From NCBI GenBank assembly GCA_019105125.1, contig JAHRWO010000020.1, positions 1 to 8,362 on the forward strand: a stretch of DNA of 8,362 nucleotides, in the 5' to 3' direction. The notes under the pieces are model-generated. The model was not told where the DNA came from and did no database searches. It saw only the letters and a program-made list of their open reading frames with translations. Shown in pieces: positions 1 through 7,183 of this stretch (its first letter is position 1; the number at the start of each line of letters is the position of its first letter). The position numbers and the translations under genes are program-made. Source of the stretch: Flavobacterium sp. Its GTDB lineage: Bacteria; Bacteroidota; Bacteroidia; Flavobacteriales; Flavobacteriaceae.

Positions 1-16
1 TAGTTTTTACTTAAAT

Positions 17-1735
17 TTGGCTCAAAATAATTTTAAGTTGAAAAACACATTTTTTTATATAGCCTTTTTGTTGCTGACAGTAAGTTTTTTATCAGCACAA
101 GAAAAGAAAAAAATCATCATTGAAAACTCCGATTTCGTAGATATGAATCAGACCGAAATTCCTGGAGCTACTGTATTTACAGGAAATGTTCGTATCATTC
201 ACAATGGAGTTAAAATGTTTTGCAACAAAGCTTATCATTTTAAAAGTGAGAATTATGTAAAAGCATTTGGAAATGTTCAAATGAACCAAGGCGATACTAT
301 CACAATGAATAGTAAATATGCTGAGTACAATGGTGATAAAGAATTTGCTTTTGCTACAGGAGATGTTGTGTTACGCTCACCAGAATCAACTTTAACAACT
401 GATACGGTATATTTCGACAAAAAAAACCAAGAGGCATTTTATAACACTTACGGCACTATTCGTAATAAAGAAAATACATTGAGAAGCAAATCGGGTCGTT
501 ACTACGTAAATCAAAAAAAATACAAATTTACCACTGCCGTTACCGTTACAAATCCAGAAAGTAACATCAAAACAAACAACCTTGATTATTATGAAAATTC
601 AGGCCATGCCTATGTTTTTGGACCTTCAACTATTACAAACAAAGGAAATATAATTTATACCGAAAACGGGTTTTACGATACAACAAATAACATCGGTAAA
701 CTTTCCAAAAACTCCAAAATTACGCTCGATAATAAGATTATTGAAGGTGATGATTTGTATTACGATCGAAAGAAAAACTATTCTAGAGGTATTAACAATG
801 TAAAAATTACCGATACCATCAACAAAGTAATCGCAACAGGTCATTATGCTGAATTATATCGCAATGCAGCCACCAAAAAAGATTCAATGATTTTAACAAA
901 AAAGGCATTAGTAAAAACTTTGGTTGAAAAAGATACAATGTACATGCATGGAAAAAAAATAATAGTTTCGGGGCCACAAGAAAATAGAATAATTCGAGCT
1001 TTTAACAATGTTCGCTTTTACAAATCTGATATGAGTGGAAAATGCGATTCTTTATGGTCAAACAATAAAACCCAACTTACAAAACTTATTGGAAAACCAA
1101 TCCTTTGGAATAATGATAACCAAATGACAGGCGATGTGATGCATTTAATTGGCAACAATAAAACTGAGGAATTAGATTCATTAAAAGTACTTAACAATGC
1201 TTTTATCATTCAAAAGGACAGCCTCAGTAAAAATGGTTACAACCAAATAAAAGGAGTTAATCTATATGGTAAATTTTTCGGTAACAAATTAAAAGAAGTT
1301 GATGTCGTTAAAAATGCAGAAGTTATTTACTATATGTATAATGATGCCAACGAATTCATTGGAATTAACAAAACCGTTTGTAGTAAAATAAATCTGGAGT
1401 TAGAAGAAAATAAAATTGATGCCATAACATTTTTTACAAAAACTGACAGTCACATTTATCCTGAAAATGAATTCCCAGAAAACGCTAGAAAACTAAGAGG
1501 TTTTGTTTGGCGTGGCAACGAACGAATTTTATCCAAAGATGACATTTTTCCATCTGAAGAATTGGCTTTAGATGATAAAATTCAAATTGAAGCTAAAAAG
1601 AAAGCTACCGTTGCTGAAAAACCAATGGAAATTTTACCAGAAACTCTTGAACTCAATGAAAACAAAAAAAACGTTGACAAGAAAATGGACAAAAAAACAG
1701 AATCAAAAAAGAAAATATCCCCTAAAAAACAATAA
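17..1735 (+). CDS. OstA/LptA-like lipopolysaccharide transport protein (start uncertain, possibly upstream of window)
   Basis: Probable periplasmic protein of the OstA/LptA superfamily, whose members carry lipopolysaccharide between the inner and outer membranes on a beta-jellyroll scaffold. Counting from a TTG at 17, residues 9-26 form a hydrophobic signal segment (TFFYIAFLLLTVSFLSA) with a likely signal peptidase I site near LSA|QEKK. Residues about 34-280 hold repeated short beta units with the GNV-type turns of the family, such as FTGNVRI, AFGNVQM and ATGDVVL. The C-terminal 45-50 residues are rich in Lys and Glu and probably disordered. At 572 residues it is much longer than proteobacterial LptA, as is usual for Bacteroidota members. 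The frame is open back to base 2 with no ATG in the window, and the first internal ATG (residue 43) would lose the signal peptide. The start is therefore TTG17 or lies outside. The next gene begins 7 bp after the stop. Confidence 0.85.
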   Translation: MAQNNFKLKNTFFYIAFLLLTVSFLSAQEKKKIIIENSDFVDMNQTEIPGATVFTGNVRIIHNGVKMFCNKAYHFKSENYVKAFGNVQMNQGDTITMNSKYAEYNGDKEFAFATGDVVLRSPESTLTTDTVYFDKKNQEAFYNTYGTIRNKENTLRSKSGRYYVNQKKYKFTTAVTVTNPESNIKTNNLDYYENSGHAYVFGPSTITNKGNIIYTENGFYDTTNNIGKLSKNSKITLDNKIIEGDDLYYDRKKNYSRGINNVKITDTINKVIATGHYAELYRNAATKKDSMILTKKALVKTLVEKDTMYMHGKKIIVSGPQENRIIRAFNNVRFYKSDMSGKCDSLWSNNKTQLTKLIGKPILWNNDNQMTGDVMHLIGNNKTEELDSLKVLNNAFIIQKDSLSKNGYNQIKGVNLYGKFFGNKLKEVDVVKNAEVIYYMYNDANEFIGINKTVCSKINLELEENKIDAITFFTKTDSHIYPENEFPENARKLRGFVWRGNERILSKDDIFPSEELALDDKIQIEAKKKATVAEKPMEILPETLELNENKKNVDKKMDKKTESKKKISPKKQ

Positions 1736-1742
1736 TCAGTCT

Positions 1743-2954
1743 ATGATTGAAGATTTTTTTAAATACCAAGCACAAACCTCACCTCACCCATTAGCTATGG
1801 AAATTTCCCATGCAAAGGGTTCTTATATTTATGACACCGAAGGCAATGCCTATTTAGACATGGTAGCTGGAGTTTCTGCAAATACATTAGGGCATCAACC
1901 AAAACGGGTTCATGATGCTATAAAAAAACAACTAGACACTTATTCTCATGTAATGGTTTATGGCGAATATGCCCAACATCCAGCTACAGAATTGTGTAAA
2001 TTATTGGCTAAAAATCTTCCTTATCCACTAACGAAAACATATCTGGTAAATTCAGGAACGGAAGCCATTGAAGGCGCATTAAAATTAGCACGCCGTGTAA
2101 CAGGAAGAAGTCAATGGATTTCATGCCACAATGCTTATCATGGTAATACCATGGGGAGTATGAGTGTGATGGGATTTGAAGAACGCAAACAAATTTTTCG
2201 ACCTTTGATTCCTGATGTCGATTTCATTACGTTCAACAATGAAGCAGATCTAGAAAAAATTACTACTCGAACTGCTGGAGTTTTATTAGAAACGATTCAA
2301 GGTGGTGCTGGATTTATCGAACCACAAAATGATTTTCTTAAAAAAGTACGTCAACGATGTGATGAAGTGGGTGCCATAATGATATTAGACGAAATTCAAC
2401 CCGGATTTGGACGTACAGGAAAACTTTTCGGATTTCAAAACTATGATGTTGTTCCTGATGTAGTGGTAATGGGAAAAGGAATGGGTGGCGGAATGCCTGT
2501 CGGAGCTTTTACTGCCTCTGAAAAAATGATGGATTTATTAAGCCATGATCCAAAACTTGGTCATATCACGACTTTTGGCGGACATCCTGTCATTGCGGCA
2601 GCGAGTTTGGCAACATTACAAGAAATAACGGAGACCAATTTAATGCAAGAAACTTTAGAAAAAGAACAACTTTTCAAAAAGCTTTTAGTACATCCGTTAA
2701 TCAAAGAAATTCGAGGCCGCGGACTTATGTTAGCGGCAATGACCGATGCTCCTGAGATTACTAATGAAGTAATTTTACGTTGTCATAGAAGAGGTGTTAT
2801 TTTATTCTGGCTTCTTTTCGAAGGTTGCGCTATTCGCATAACACCACCATTAACCATTAGTAATGAAGAAATTACAAAGGGTTGTGGCATTATTCTTGAT
2901 GTGCTTAATGAAGTAGAAAAAGAGATAAAACAAAATATTTTACAAAAGGCTTAA
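1743..2954 (+). CDS. Class III PLP-dependent aminotransferase (acetylornithine/ornithine aminotransferase-like)
   Basis: A 403-residue fold-type I, class III aminotransferase, cytoplasmic, transferring an amino group through pyridoxal phosphate. The signature residues are present: the phosphate-binding NSGTEA loop (103-108), AYHGNTMGS (131-139) with the ring-stacking region, Asp216 in ILDEIQPGFGRTG for the pyridine nitrogen, the Schiff-base Lys245 in MGKGMGGGMP, Thr277 in TTFGGHP from the partner subunit, and Arg365 in RITPPL, which in the family binds the substrate carboxylate. Length matches acetylornithine aminotransferases. The ATG at 1743 is chosen because it gives a normal family N-terminus and sits 7 bp after the preceding stop. 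An upstream ATG at 1572 would add 57 basic low-complexity residues read from the Lys-rich tail of the previous gene. The substrate cannot be told from sequence: no arginine-biosynthesis genes are nearby, so I do not call it argD. It is probably in one operon with the OstA-like gene. Confidence 0.9.
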   Translation: MIEDFFKYQAQTSPHPLAMEISHAKGSYIYDTEGNAYLDMVAGVSANTLGHQPKRVHDAIKKQLDTYSHVMVYGEYAQHPATELCKLLAKNLPYPLTKTYLVNSGTEAIEGALKLARRVTGRSQWISCHNAYHGNTMGSMSVMGFEERKQIFRPLIPDVDFITFNNEADLEKITTRTAGVLLETIQGGAGFIEPQNDFLKKVRQRCDEVGAIMILDEIQPGFGRTGKLFGFQNYDVVPDVVVMGKGMGGGMPVGAFTASEKMMDLLSHDPKLGHITTFGGHPVIAAASLATLQEITETNLMQETLEKEQLFKKLLVHPLIKEIRGRGLMLAAMTDAPEITNEVILRCHRRGVILFWLLFEGCAIRITPPLTISNEEITKGCGIILDVLNEVEKEIKQNILQKA

Positions 2955-3076
2955 TTTTAATTTCAAAAAGAGCTAATAATTGTTAATTATTTTGTTTAAA
3001 ACAATTCCTTTAGAAACCTACTTCCCCAATATAAATCCTTAATTTTATTTAGGATAAAATCATAAAATGAAGCGCT

Positions 3077-4471
3077 ATGAATTTGAGCAACGAAGAAGAA
3101 GAAAACAGCTTATCCTTATCTAAATTTGAATCCATGTTAAAAACTAATAAAGTTTTTTTCTTTGATTCAGAAGAGTTTGAAGATATCATTCTTCATTACA
3201 TGGATACAGGCCGATTAAATTTAGCTAAAAGAGCGCTTAAATTAGGTTTAGAACAACATCCTAAATCTACGGGATTAAAATTAGTTCAAGTGGAAATGTT
3301 AGTCTACGAAGACAAACTCGATATTGCTGAAAAATTGCTTAACGAGTTATACGCCATCGAACCCACTAATGAAGAAATCTATATTCAAAAAGCCAATATA
3401 TGTTCTAAAAGAGACGAACACGAAAAGGCGATTTCCTATTTAAAAACAGCACTAAAATACACAGATGATTATGCCGATATCTATTCGATGATAGGAATGG
3501 AATATCTTTTCATGGATAATTTAGAAATGGCTAAAGAAAATTTTATCAAGTGTTTAGATGAGGATACAGAAGATTATTCTGCATTATACAATGTTGTATA
3601 TTGTTTTGATTTCCTTGACCAAAATGCAGAAGCGATTGTTTATCTAAACCGATTTATTGATAAAAATCCCTACAGTGAAGTAGCTTGGCATCAATTAGGA
3701 AGACAATATTATGCCTTGAAAAACTACGAAAAAGCAGTTTGGGCTTTCGATTATGCAACTTTAATTGACGAAACCTTCTTAGGTGCGTACATGGAAAAAG
3801 CAAAATCATACGAAAAACTAAAAAAGTATCAAGAAGCTATTGATTGTTACAATGTTACATTAGAATTAGACGATCCTTCTTCTTTTGTTTTACTTCGCGT
3901 TGCTAAATGTTATGAGCGTTTAGGAAATAATGAATTTGCATTAAATTACTATTTAAAAACAGTTCATGAAGATCCTTTATTGGATAAAGGTTGGATTGCG
4001 ATCACTGATTTTTATATTCGTCAAAAAAACTTTCAAAAAGCATTGTACTATGTGAATAAGGCTTTAGGAATCGATAGCGACAACTCAATGTATTGGAAAC
4101 GTTTTGCAGTAGTAAACAGTGCATTACATTATTTTGAAGAAGCGGAATATGGATACCGAAGAGCTTTTGAATGTGGAGACATCCATTTAGATACTTTTAC
4201 ACTTTGGAGTGATGTACTTAAACATTTAGGCGAATATGAAACTGCAATTGAAATCTTAACCGAGGCAAATAAAGTATTGCCTGAGGAATATGAAATCGAA
4301 TTCCGCTTATCTGGATTATATTACTCCATAAATAATATTAAAAAAGGTAATATTCACCTAAAAAATGGTATGAAATTACAGCTAAAACATGTAACTTTGC
4401 TTCAAGAATTGTTTCCAGAAATTTGGGAAAGAACTGAAGTTCAGAATACAATTGCTAAATTTAAAATTTAA
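3077..4471 (+). CDS. Tetratricopeptide repeat protein, cytoplasmic, function unknown
   Basis: A 464-residue protein without signal peptide or membrane segment, built almost wholly of helical TPR units that usually form a protein-binding superhelix. Residues 133-404 divide into eight consecutive units of exactly 34 residues with no gaps. The register is clearest in 201-234 (AWHQLGRQYYALKNYEKAVWAF) and 235-268 (AYMEKAKSYEKLKKYQEAIDCY). More diverged units precede them at about 28-131. The N-terminus is acidic (NEEEEN), followed by a motif around FFFDSEEFEDII (27-38) that I recall as common in Bacteroidota relatives. The C-terminal 35 residues (LFPEIWERTEVQ region) form a cap. It follows the aminotransferase after 122 bp and ends at a hairpin terminator. 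ATG3077 is chosen; an ATG at 3067 is in another frame and stops after 18 codons. No catalytic motif is visible, so a scaffold or adaptor role is only inference. Confidence 0.9.
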   Translation: MNLSNEEEENSLSLSKFESMLKTNKVFFFDSEEFEDIILHYMDTGRLNLAKRALKLGLEQHPKSTGLKLVQVEMLVYEDKLDIAEKLLNELYAIEPTNEEIYIQKANICSKRDEHEKAISYLKTALKYTDDYADIYSMIGMEYLFMDNLEMAKENFIKCLDEDTEDYSALYNVVYCFDFLDQNAEAIVYLNRFIDKNPYSEVAWHQLGRQYYALKNYEKAVWAFDYATLIDETFLGAYMEKAKSYEKLKKYQEAIDCYNVTLELDDPSSFVLLRVAKCYERLGNNEFALNYYLKTVHEDPLLDKGWIAITDFYIRQKNFQKALYYVNKALGIDSDNSMYWKRFAVVNSALHYFEEAEYGYRRAFECGDIHLDTFTLWSDVLKHLGEYETAIEILTEANKVLPEEYEIEFRLSGLYYSINNIKKGNIHLKNGMKLQLKHVTLLQELFPEIWERTEVQNTIAKFKI

Positions 4472-4494
4472 AAAAAAAATATACAATTTTTGGT

Positions 4495-4520
4495 AAGCTG
4501 AACTTGTTTCAGCTTCTTTT
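4495..4520 (+). terminator. Intrinsic terminator after the TPR gene (Flavobacterium-type repeat hairpin)
   Basis: An 8-bp perfect stem (AAGCTGAA at 4495-4502 with TTCAGCTT at 4508-4515) closes a 5-nt loop (CTTGT) and is followed by CTTTT. It lies 23 bp after the TPR stop and is preceded by an A-run. Shape and position fit a Rho-independent terminator, although the T tract is short. The core closely matches a second hairpin at 7184-7212, so it is probably also a copy of a dispersed intergenic palindrome. Confidence 0.65.
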
Positions 4521-4589
4521 ATGTAAAAATCTAAGATTTTAAATTACAATTTAAACAACTGTAAAAATCAAAATTCATAATTAATTGCT

Positions 4590-5558
4590 ATGAGAAAACT
4601 ATTTCCTGATTATCTGCTTATAACATTAAAGGGACTAGCTATGGGTGCAGCCGATGTAGTTCCAGGAGTATCTGGAGGGACCATTGCTTTTATTTCAGGC
4701 ATTTATCAAGAATTAATTGACAGCATTAATAATGTAAATGTTTCGGTATTAAAAACCCTAAAAAAAGATGGATTTAAAACCGCTTGGAAACAAGTAAATG
4801 GTAATTTCTTGTTAGCTTTATTAACGGGTATTGGAATAAGTATTTTGACATTTTCAAAAGTAATAACGCATTTATTAGAAACACAACCATTACTAGTATG
4901 GTCTTTTTTCTTTGGTTTAATTATAGCCAGTATCTGTTTAATTTGGAAAGAAATAAATCGTTGGAATTTCATAGAAATTCTATTTTTACTTATCGGAATT
5001 GTAATTTCTTATTACATAACAATTGCTAGACCTGTAAGTTCTCCAGATAGCTATTGGTATCTATTTCTGTCTGGATTTATAGCCATTATTGCTATGATAT
5101 TACCCGGAATCTCAGGAGCATTCATTTTACTTTTAATGGGTTCCTATGAAACCGTGATTGGAACAATTAATTCATTTAGAGAAGGATTAACCACTGCGAA
5201 CTCTGATATTTTAATGCAAGCTTTATTAAAACTAGGTATTTTTGCCTTAGGATGCATTATAGGTTTAAAATCATTCTCTAAAGTATTACATTGGATGTTT
5301 GAAAATCACAAAAATAAAACACTTACTTTGCTTGTTGGATTTATGATAGGTTCCTTAAATAAAGTTTGGCCTTGGAAAGAAGTGGTTGAAACCAGAATTA
5401 ATAGTCACGGAGAAGTAGTCCCTTACATCGATAAAAGCATTTTACCTCAAAATTTTAATGGAGAACCGAAAATAGCTTTGGTAATACTGTTGACTATACT
5501 TGGATTTTTTTTGATTTTCGGACTTGAAAAATTAGCAAGTAAACTTGGTAAAAATTAA
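4590..5558 (+). CDS. DUF368 family membrane protein, probable undecaprenyl-phosphate translocase (PopT-type)
   Basis: A 322-residue polytopic inner-membrane protein of the DUF368 family. Two family hallmarks appear in pseudo-symmetric halves: PGVSGGT at residues 25-31, preceded by GLAMGAADVV, and PGISGAF at 172-178, within IAMILPGISGAFILLLMGSY. A third conserved stretch, LLVGFMIGSLNKVWPWKE (248-265), lies near the C-terminal membrane segments. About seven to nine hydrophobic segments are visible, for example 73-87, 101-118, 128-145, 157-185, 212-227, 244-257 and 295-310. Members of the family were reported in 2022-2023 to recycle the lipid carrier undecaprenyl phosphate back across the inner membrane, supporting peptidoglycan and other glycan synthesis. 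Applying that role here is by family. Length is typical and the gene looks intact. It begins after a terminator hairpin, yet I could not identify a promoter in the 69 bp between. A DedA gene follows after 86 bp. Confidence 0.92.
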   Translation: MRKLFPDYLLITLKGLAMGAADVVPGVSGGTIAFISGIYQELIDSINNVNVSVLKTLKKDGFKTAWKQVNGNFLLALLTGIGISILTFSKVITHLLETQPLLVWSFFFGLIIASICLIWKEINRWNFIEILFLLIGIVISYYITIARPVSSPDSYWYLFLSGFIAIIAMILPGISGAFILLLMGSYETVIGTINSFREGLTTANSDILMQALLKLGIFALGCIIGLKSFSKVLHWMFENHKNKTLTLLVGFMIGSLNKVWPWKEVVETRINSHGEVVPYIDKSILPQNFNGEPKIALVILLTILGFFLIFGLEKLASKLGKN

Positions 5559-5644
5559 AACTGAAATCTAAAAATTAATCATTCAACACCCTATTAATAA
5601 CATAAAAAATAATCCCTACAAATTTCAAACAACTTACAATCCAA

Positions 5645-6289
5645 ATGGAAATAATTGACTTTTTATCTGCCTTTTTGAGTGATCCTTTAACTGTAATTCA
5701 AGATTTAATTCACCAATACGATTACCTAATTTACTTCATTTTATTCATAGTTGTTTTTGCAGAAACAGGCTTTGTTTTTATGCCTCTTTTACCTGGTGAT
5801 TCTTTACTTTTTGCGATAGGTGTAATAGCAGCATCTACTGGGCAATTAAGTATGTCTATAATAATTCCGCTTCTAATTATTGCTGCATTATTAGGAGACA
5901 ATTTGAACTATTTTGTGGGAAATAAATTTGGGAATCTCATCAAAAAAAGAAAAAAAATATTATTTCTTAAAAAAGAATACATCACGCATACCGAAACTTT
6001 TTTTGAAAAAAACGGAGGTAAAGCTATTATCATGGCACGATTTGTGCCTGTACTAAGAACTATCGCTCCTTTTGTGGCCGGAGCTGGAAGTATGCCGTAT
6101 TTAAAATATATTGTTTTCTGTGTATTGGGAGCTTTTATTTGGGTTACTAGTTTAACTTTTTTAGGTTACTTTTTAGGTCAAGTAGTTTGGGTGAAAGAAA
6201 ATTTTGATATGGTTATTTTAATTATTACTATTTTATCTGTTTCCCCAGTAATTATTAAAGCTTTAAAAAAGAAGTTTGCAAAAAAATAA
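5645..6289 (+). CDS. DedA family membrane protein, probable undecaprenyl-phosphate translocase (UptA-type)
   Basis: A 214-residue inner-membrane protein of the DedA (SNARE-associated, VTT-domain) family, of normal length. Conserved elements run in order: Glu40 in FAETG, then PLLPGDSLL with Asp52, GDNLNYFVGNKFG (84-96), FFEKNGGKAIIMARFVPVLRT (119-139) and APFVAGAGSMPY (141-152). Glu40/Asp52 and Arg132/Arg138 keep the spacing of the acidic pair and arginine pair known to be essential in E. coli YqjA/YghB (E39/D51 and R130/R136). Hydrophobic segments lie at about 28-46, 53-83, 152-178 and 188-205, with re-entrant regions expected around the PGD and RFVP motifs. DedA proteins were reported in 2022-2023 as undecaprenyl-phosphate flippases, and other members are linked to proton-motive-force and membrane homeostasis, so the exact substrate here is inferred. 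It lies 86 bp after the DUF368 gene and 70 bp before aroE. Confidence 0.92.
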   Translation: MEIIDFLSAFLSDPLTVIQDLIHQYDYLIYFILFIVVFAETGFVFMPLLPGDSLLFAIGVIAASTGQLSMSIIIPLLIIAALLGDNLNYFVGNKFGNLIKKRKKILFLKKEYITHTETFFEKNGGKAIIMARFVPVLRTIAPFVAGAGSMPYLKYIVFCVLGAFIWVTSLTFLGYFLGQVVWVKENFDMVILIITILSVSPVIIKALKKKFAKK

Positions 6290-6302
6290 ACTTATTAAAA
6301 AC

Positions 6303-6318
6303 TTTACATTAGTGTAAA
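6303..6318. promoter_or_regulatory. Perfect palindrome in the aroE promoter region, possible operator
   Basis: TTTACA (6303-6308) and TGTAAA (6313-6318) are exact inverted repeats around TTAG. The palindrome sits 10 bp upstream of the -7 box, where the -33 element would be expected, which is a common place for a repressor or activator site. It is followed by A residues on the + strand, so it is not a terminator for the DedA gene. No known regulator is assigned, and in AT-rich DNA a 6-bp inverted repeat can occur by chance. Confidence 0.3.
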
Positions 6319-6328
6319 AAAAACTAAC

Positions 6329-6336
6329 TAAATTTG
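6329..6336 (+). promoter_or_regulatory. Bacteroidota-type -7 promoter element for aroE
   Basis: TAAATTTG matches the Bacteroidota primary sigma factor -7 consensus TAnnTTTG at every fixed position. It ends 23 bp before the aroE ATG, giving a leader of roughly 15-20 nt. A clear -33 TTG is missing at the usual 17-23 bp spacing; the closest is TTA at 6309-6311 (17-bp spacer), inside a palindrome. This suggests aroE has its own promoter, even if it is also read through from the DedA gene. Confidence 0.6.
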
Positions 6337-6359
6337 TTTTAATCAAAAATAGTTTTAGT

Positions 6360-7115
6360 ATGAAAAAGAAAGCAAAAAAACAGTTGAAATTTGGCTTAAT
6401 TGGCCGAAACATTAGCTATTCTTTTTCAAAAAAATATTTTAATGAAAAGTTTGAAATTGGTCATTTTGACAATTGCGAATACAAAAATCACGACATTGAA
6501 AGCATCAAAGAATTTCCAAAAATAATCAATGAAATTAAAGGTTTGCGTGGATTAAACATTACCATTCCATACAAAGAAGAGATTATTCCGTATTTGGATA
6601 AATTATCGAAAACGGCTGAGAAAATTGGTGCGGTAAACTGCATTACGATTTCTAAAAAGAAAAAACTTAAAGGCTACAACACCGATTATCACGGATTTAA
6701 AAAATCGTTACAACCTTTATTGAAAGACCACCATAAAAAAGCCTTGATTTTAGGAACGGGTGGCGCCAGTAAAGCCATTGCTTACGCTTTACGAAAATTA
6801 AAAATCGAATACGATTTTGTTTCGAGAACAGCAGATGAATTCCAATACAAATACGAAGAATTAGACGCTTCAATCTTTGAAGAGTACACGATTATCATCA
6901 ACACTACTCCAGTAGGAACTCATCCAAATGTGGACGATTGTCCGAATTTAGACTACAGTTTGTTTACCAAAAAACACATTGCTTACGACTTAATTTACAA
7001 TCCAGAAGAAACTGCATTTTTAAAAAAGGCTAAAGCTCAAGGCGCCGTGACGAAAAACGGTTACGAAATGTTGGTTTTACAAGCGGAAAAGGCTTGGAAG
7101 ATTTGGAATGAGTAG
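6360..7115 (+). CDS. aroE: Shikimate dehydrogenase (NADP+)
   Basis: Cytoplasmic enzyme that reduces 3-dehydroshikimate to shikimate with NADPH, the fourth step towards chorismate, aromatic amino acids and folate. At 251 residues it is slightly shorter than the E. coli enzyme (272). Substrate-site residues are present: Ser21 and Ser23 in SYSFSK (equivalent to the SxS pair), Asn66 and Thr68 in LNITIPYK, the catalytic Lys72, Asn93 in AVNC, and catalytic Asp109 in GYNTDYHGF. The Rossmann loop is GTGGASKA (132-139), SRT (155-157) occupies the NADP-phosphate position usually NRT, and the C-terminal part has NTTPVGT, YDLIYNP (209-215) and NGYEMLVLQA with Gln241. Ten mostly basic residues precede the fold, and no better start exists. 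It has a -7 box 23 bp upstream and a hairpin terminator 68 bp after the stop. Neighbours are not aromatic-pathway genes. Confidence 0.95.
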   Translation: MKKKAKKQLKFGLIGRNISYSFSKKYFNEKFEIGHFDNCEYKNHDIESIKEFPKIINEIKGLRGLNITIPYKEEIIPYLDKLSKTAEKIGAVNCITISKKKKLKGYNTDYHGFKKSLQPLLKDHHKKALILGTGGASKAIAYALRKLKIEYDFVSRTADEFQYKYEELDASIFEEYTIIINTTPVGTHPNVDDCPNLDYSLFTKKHIAYDLIYNPEETAFLKKAKAQGAVTKNGYEMLVLQAEKAWKIWNE

Positions 7116-7126
7116 GTTTCATTAAA

Positions 7127-7163
7127 CGCAAAGGCTCAAAGGTTTTTCGCAAAGTTCGCAAAG
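7127..7163. repeat. Short CAAAG-type direct repeats
   Basis: Four near-identical units occur in 37 bp: CGCAAAG at 7127-7133, CTCAAAG at 7135-7141, CGCAAAG at 7148-7154 and CGCAAAG at 7157-7163. Spacing is uneven (8, 13 and 9 bp between starts), which rules out a CRISPR array. Similar CGCAAAG clusters are common in intergenic DNA of Flavobacterium and relatives, as I recall. Function unknown. Confidence 0.65.
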
Positions 7164-7183
7164 ATTTTTACACACAATTTGTC

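Noticed and set aside
92..1209. Short antisense open frames opposite the OstA-like gene
   Set aside because: They are by-products of AT-rich coding sequence and have no start context, domain or spacing that suggests a gene.
1572..1742. N-terminal extension of the aminotransferase from an ATG at 1572
   Set aside because: It would add 57 Lys-rich residues that are simply the AAA-rich tail of the OstA-like gene read in another frame. ATG1743 gives the normal family length and start.
1743..2954. Naming the aminotransferase argD
   Set aside because: The family match is to class III enzymes in general; substrate residues and neighbourhood do not establish acetylornithine as substrate.
2975..2991. 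AT-only hairpin AATAATT-GTT-AATTATT after the aminotransferase gene, considered as a terminator
   Set aside because: With no G-C pair in the stem and an interrupted T tract, it would be too weak, and such palindromes are expected by chance in this DNA.
4526..4540. Hairpin AAAATC-TAA-GATTTT before the DUF368 gene, considered as a second terminator or operator
   Set aside because: A single G-C pair in a 6-bp stem in very AT-rich sequence, with no T tract after it.
4706..4972. Antisense open frame opposite the DUF368 gene
   Set aside because: The + strand has full DUF368 motifs across this stretch; the antisense product has no recognisable feature.
5559..5644. Promoter before the DedA gene
   Set aside because: The closest candidate, TACAAATTTC, has the wrong spacing for TAnnTTTG, and no paired TTG is convincing.
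6303..6318. Palindrome considered as a terminator for the DedA gene
   Set aside because: The stem is only 6 bp and AT-rich, and is followed by A rather than T residues on the + strand.
7127..7163. CAAAG repeats considered as a small CRISPR array
   Set aside because: Units are only 7 bp and unevenly spaced, with no spacers and no cas genes.
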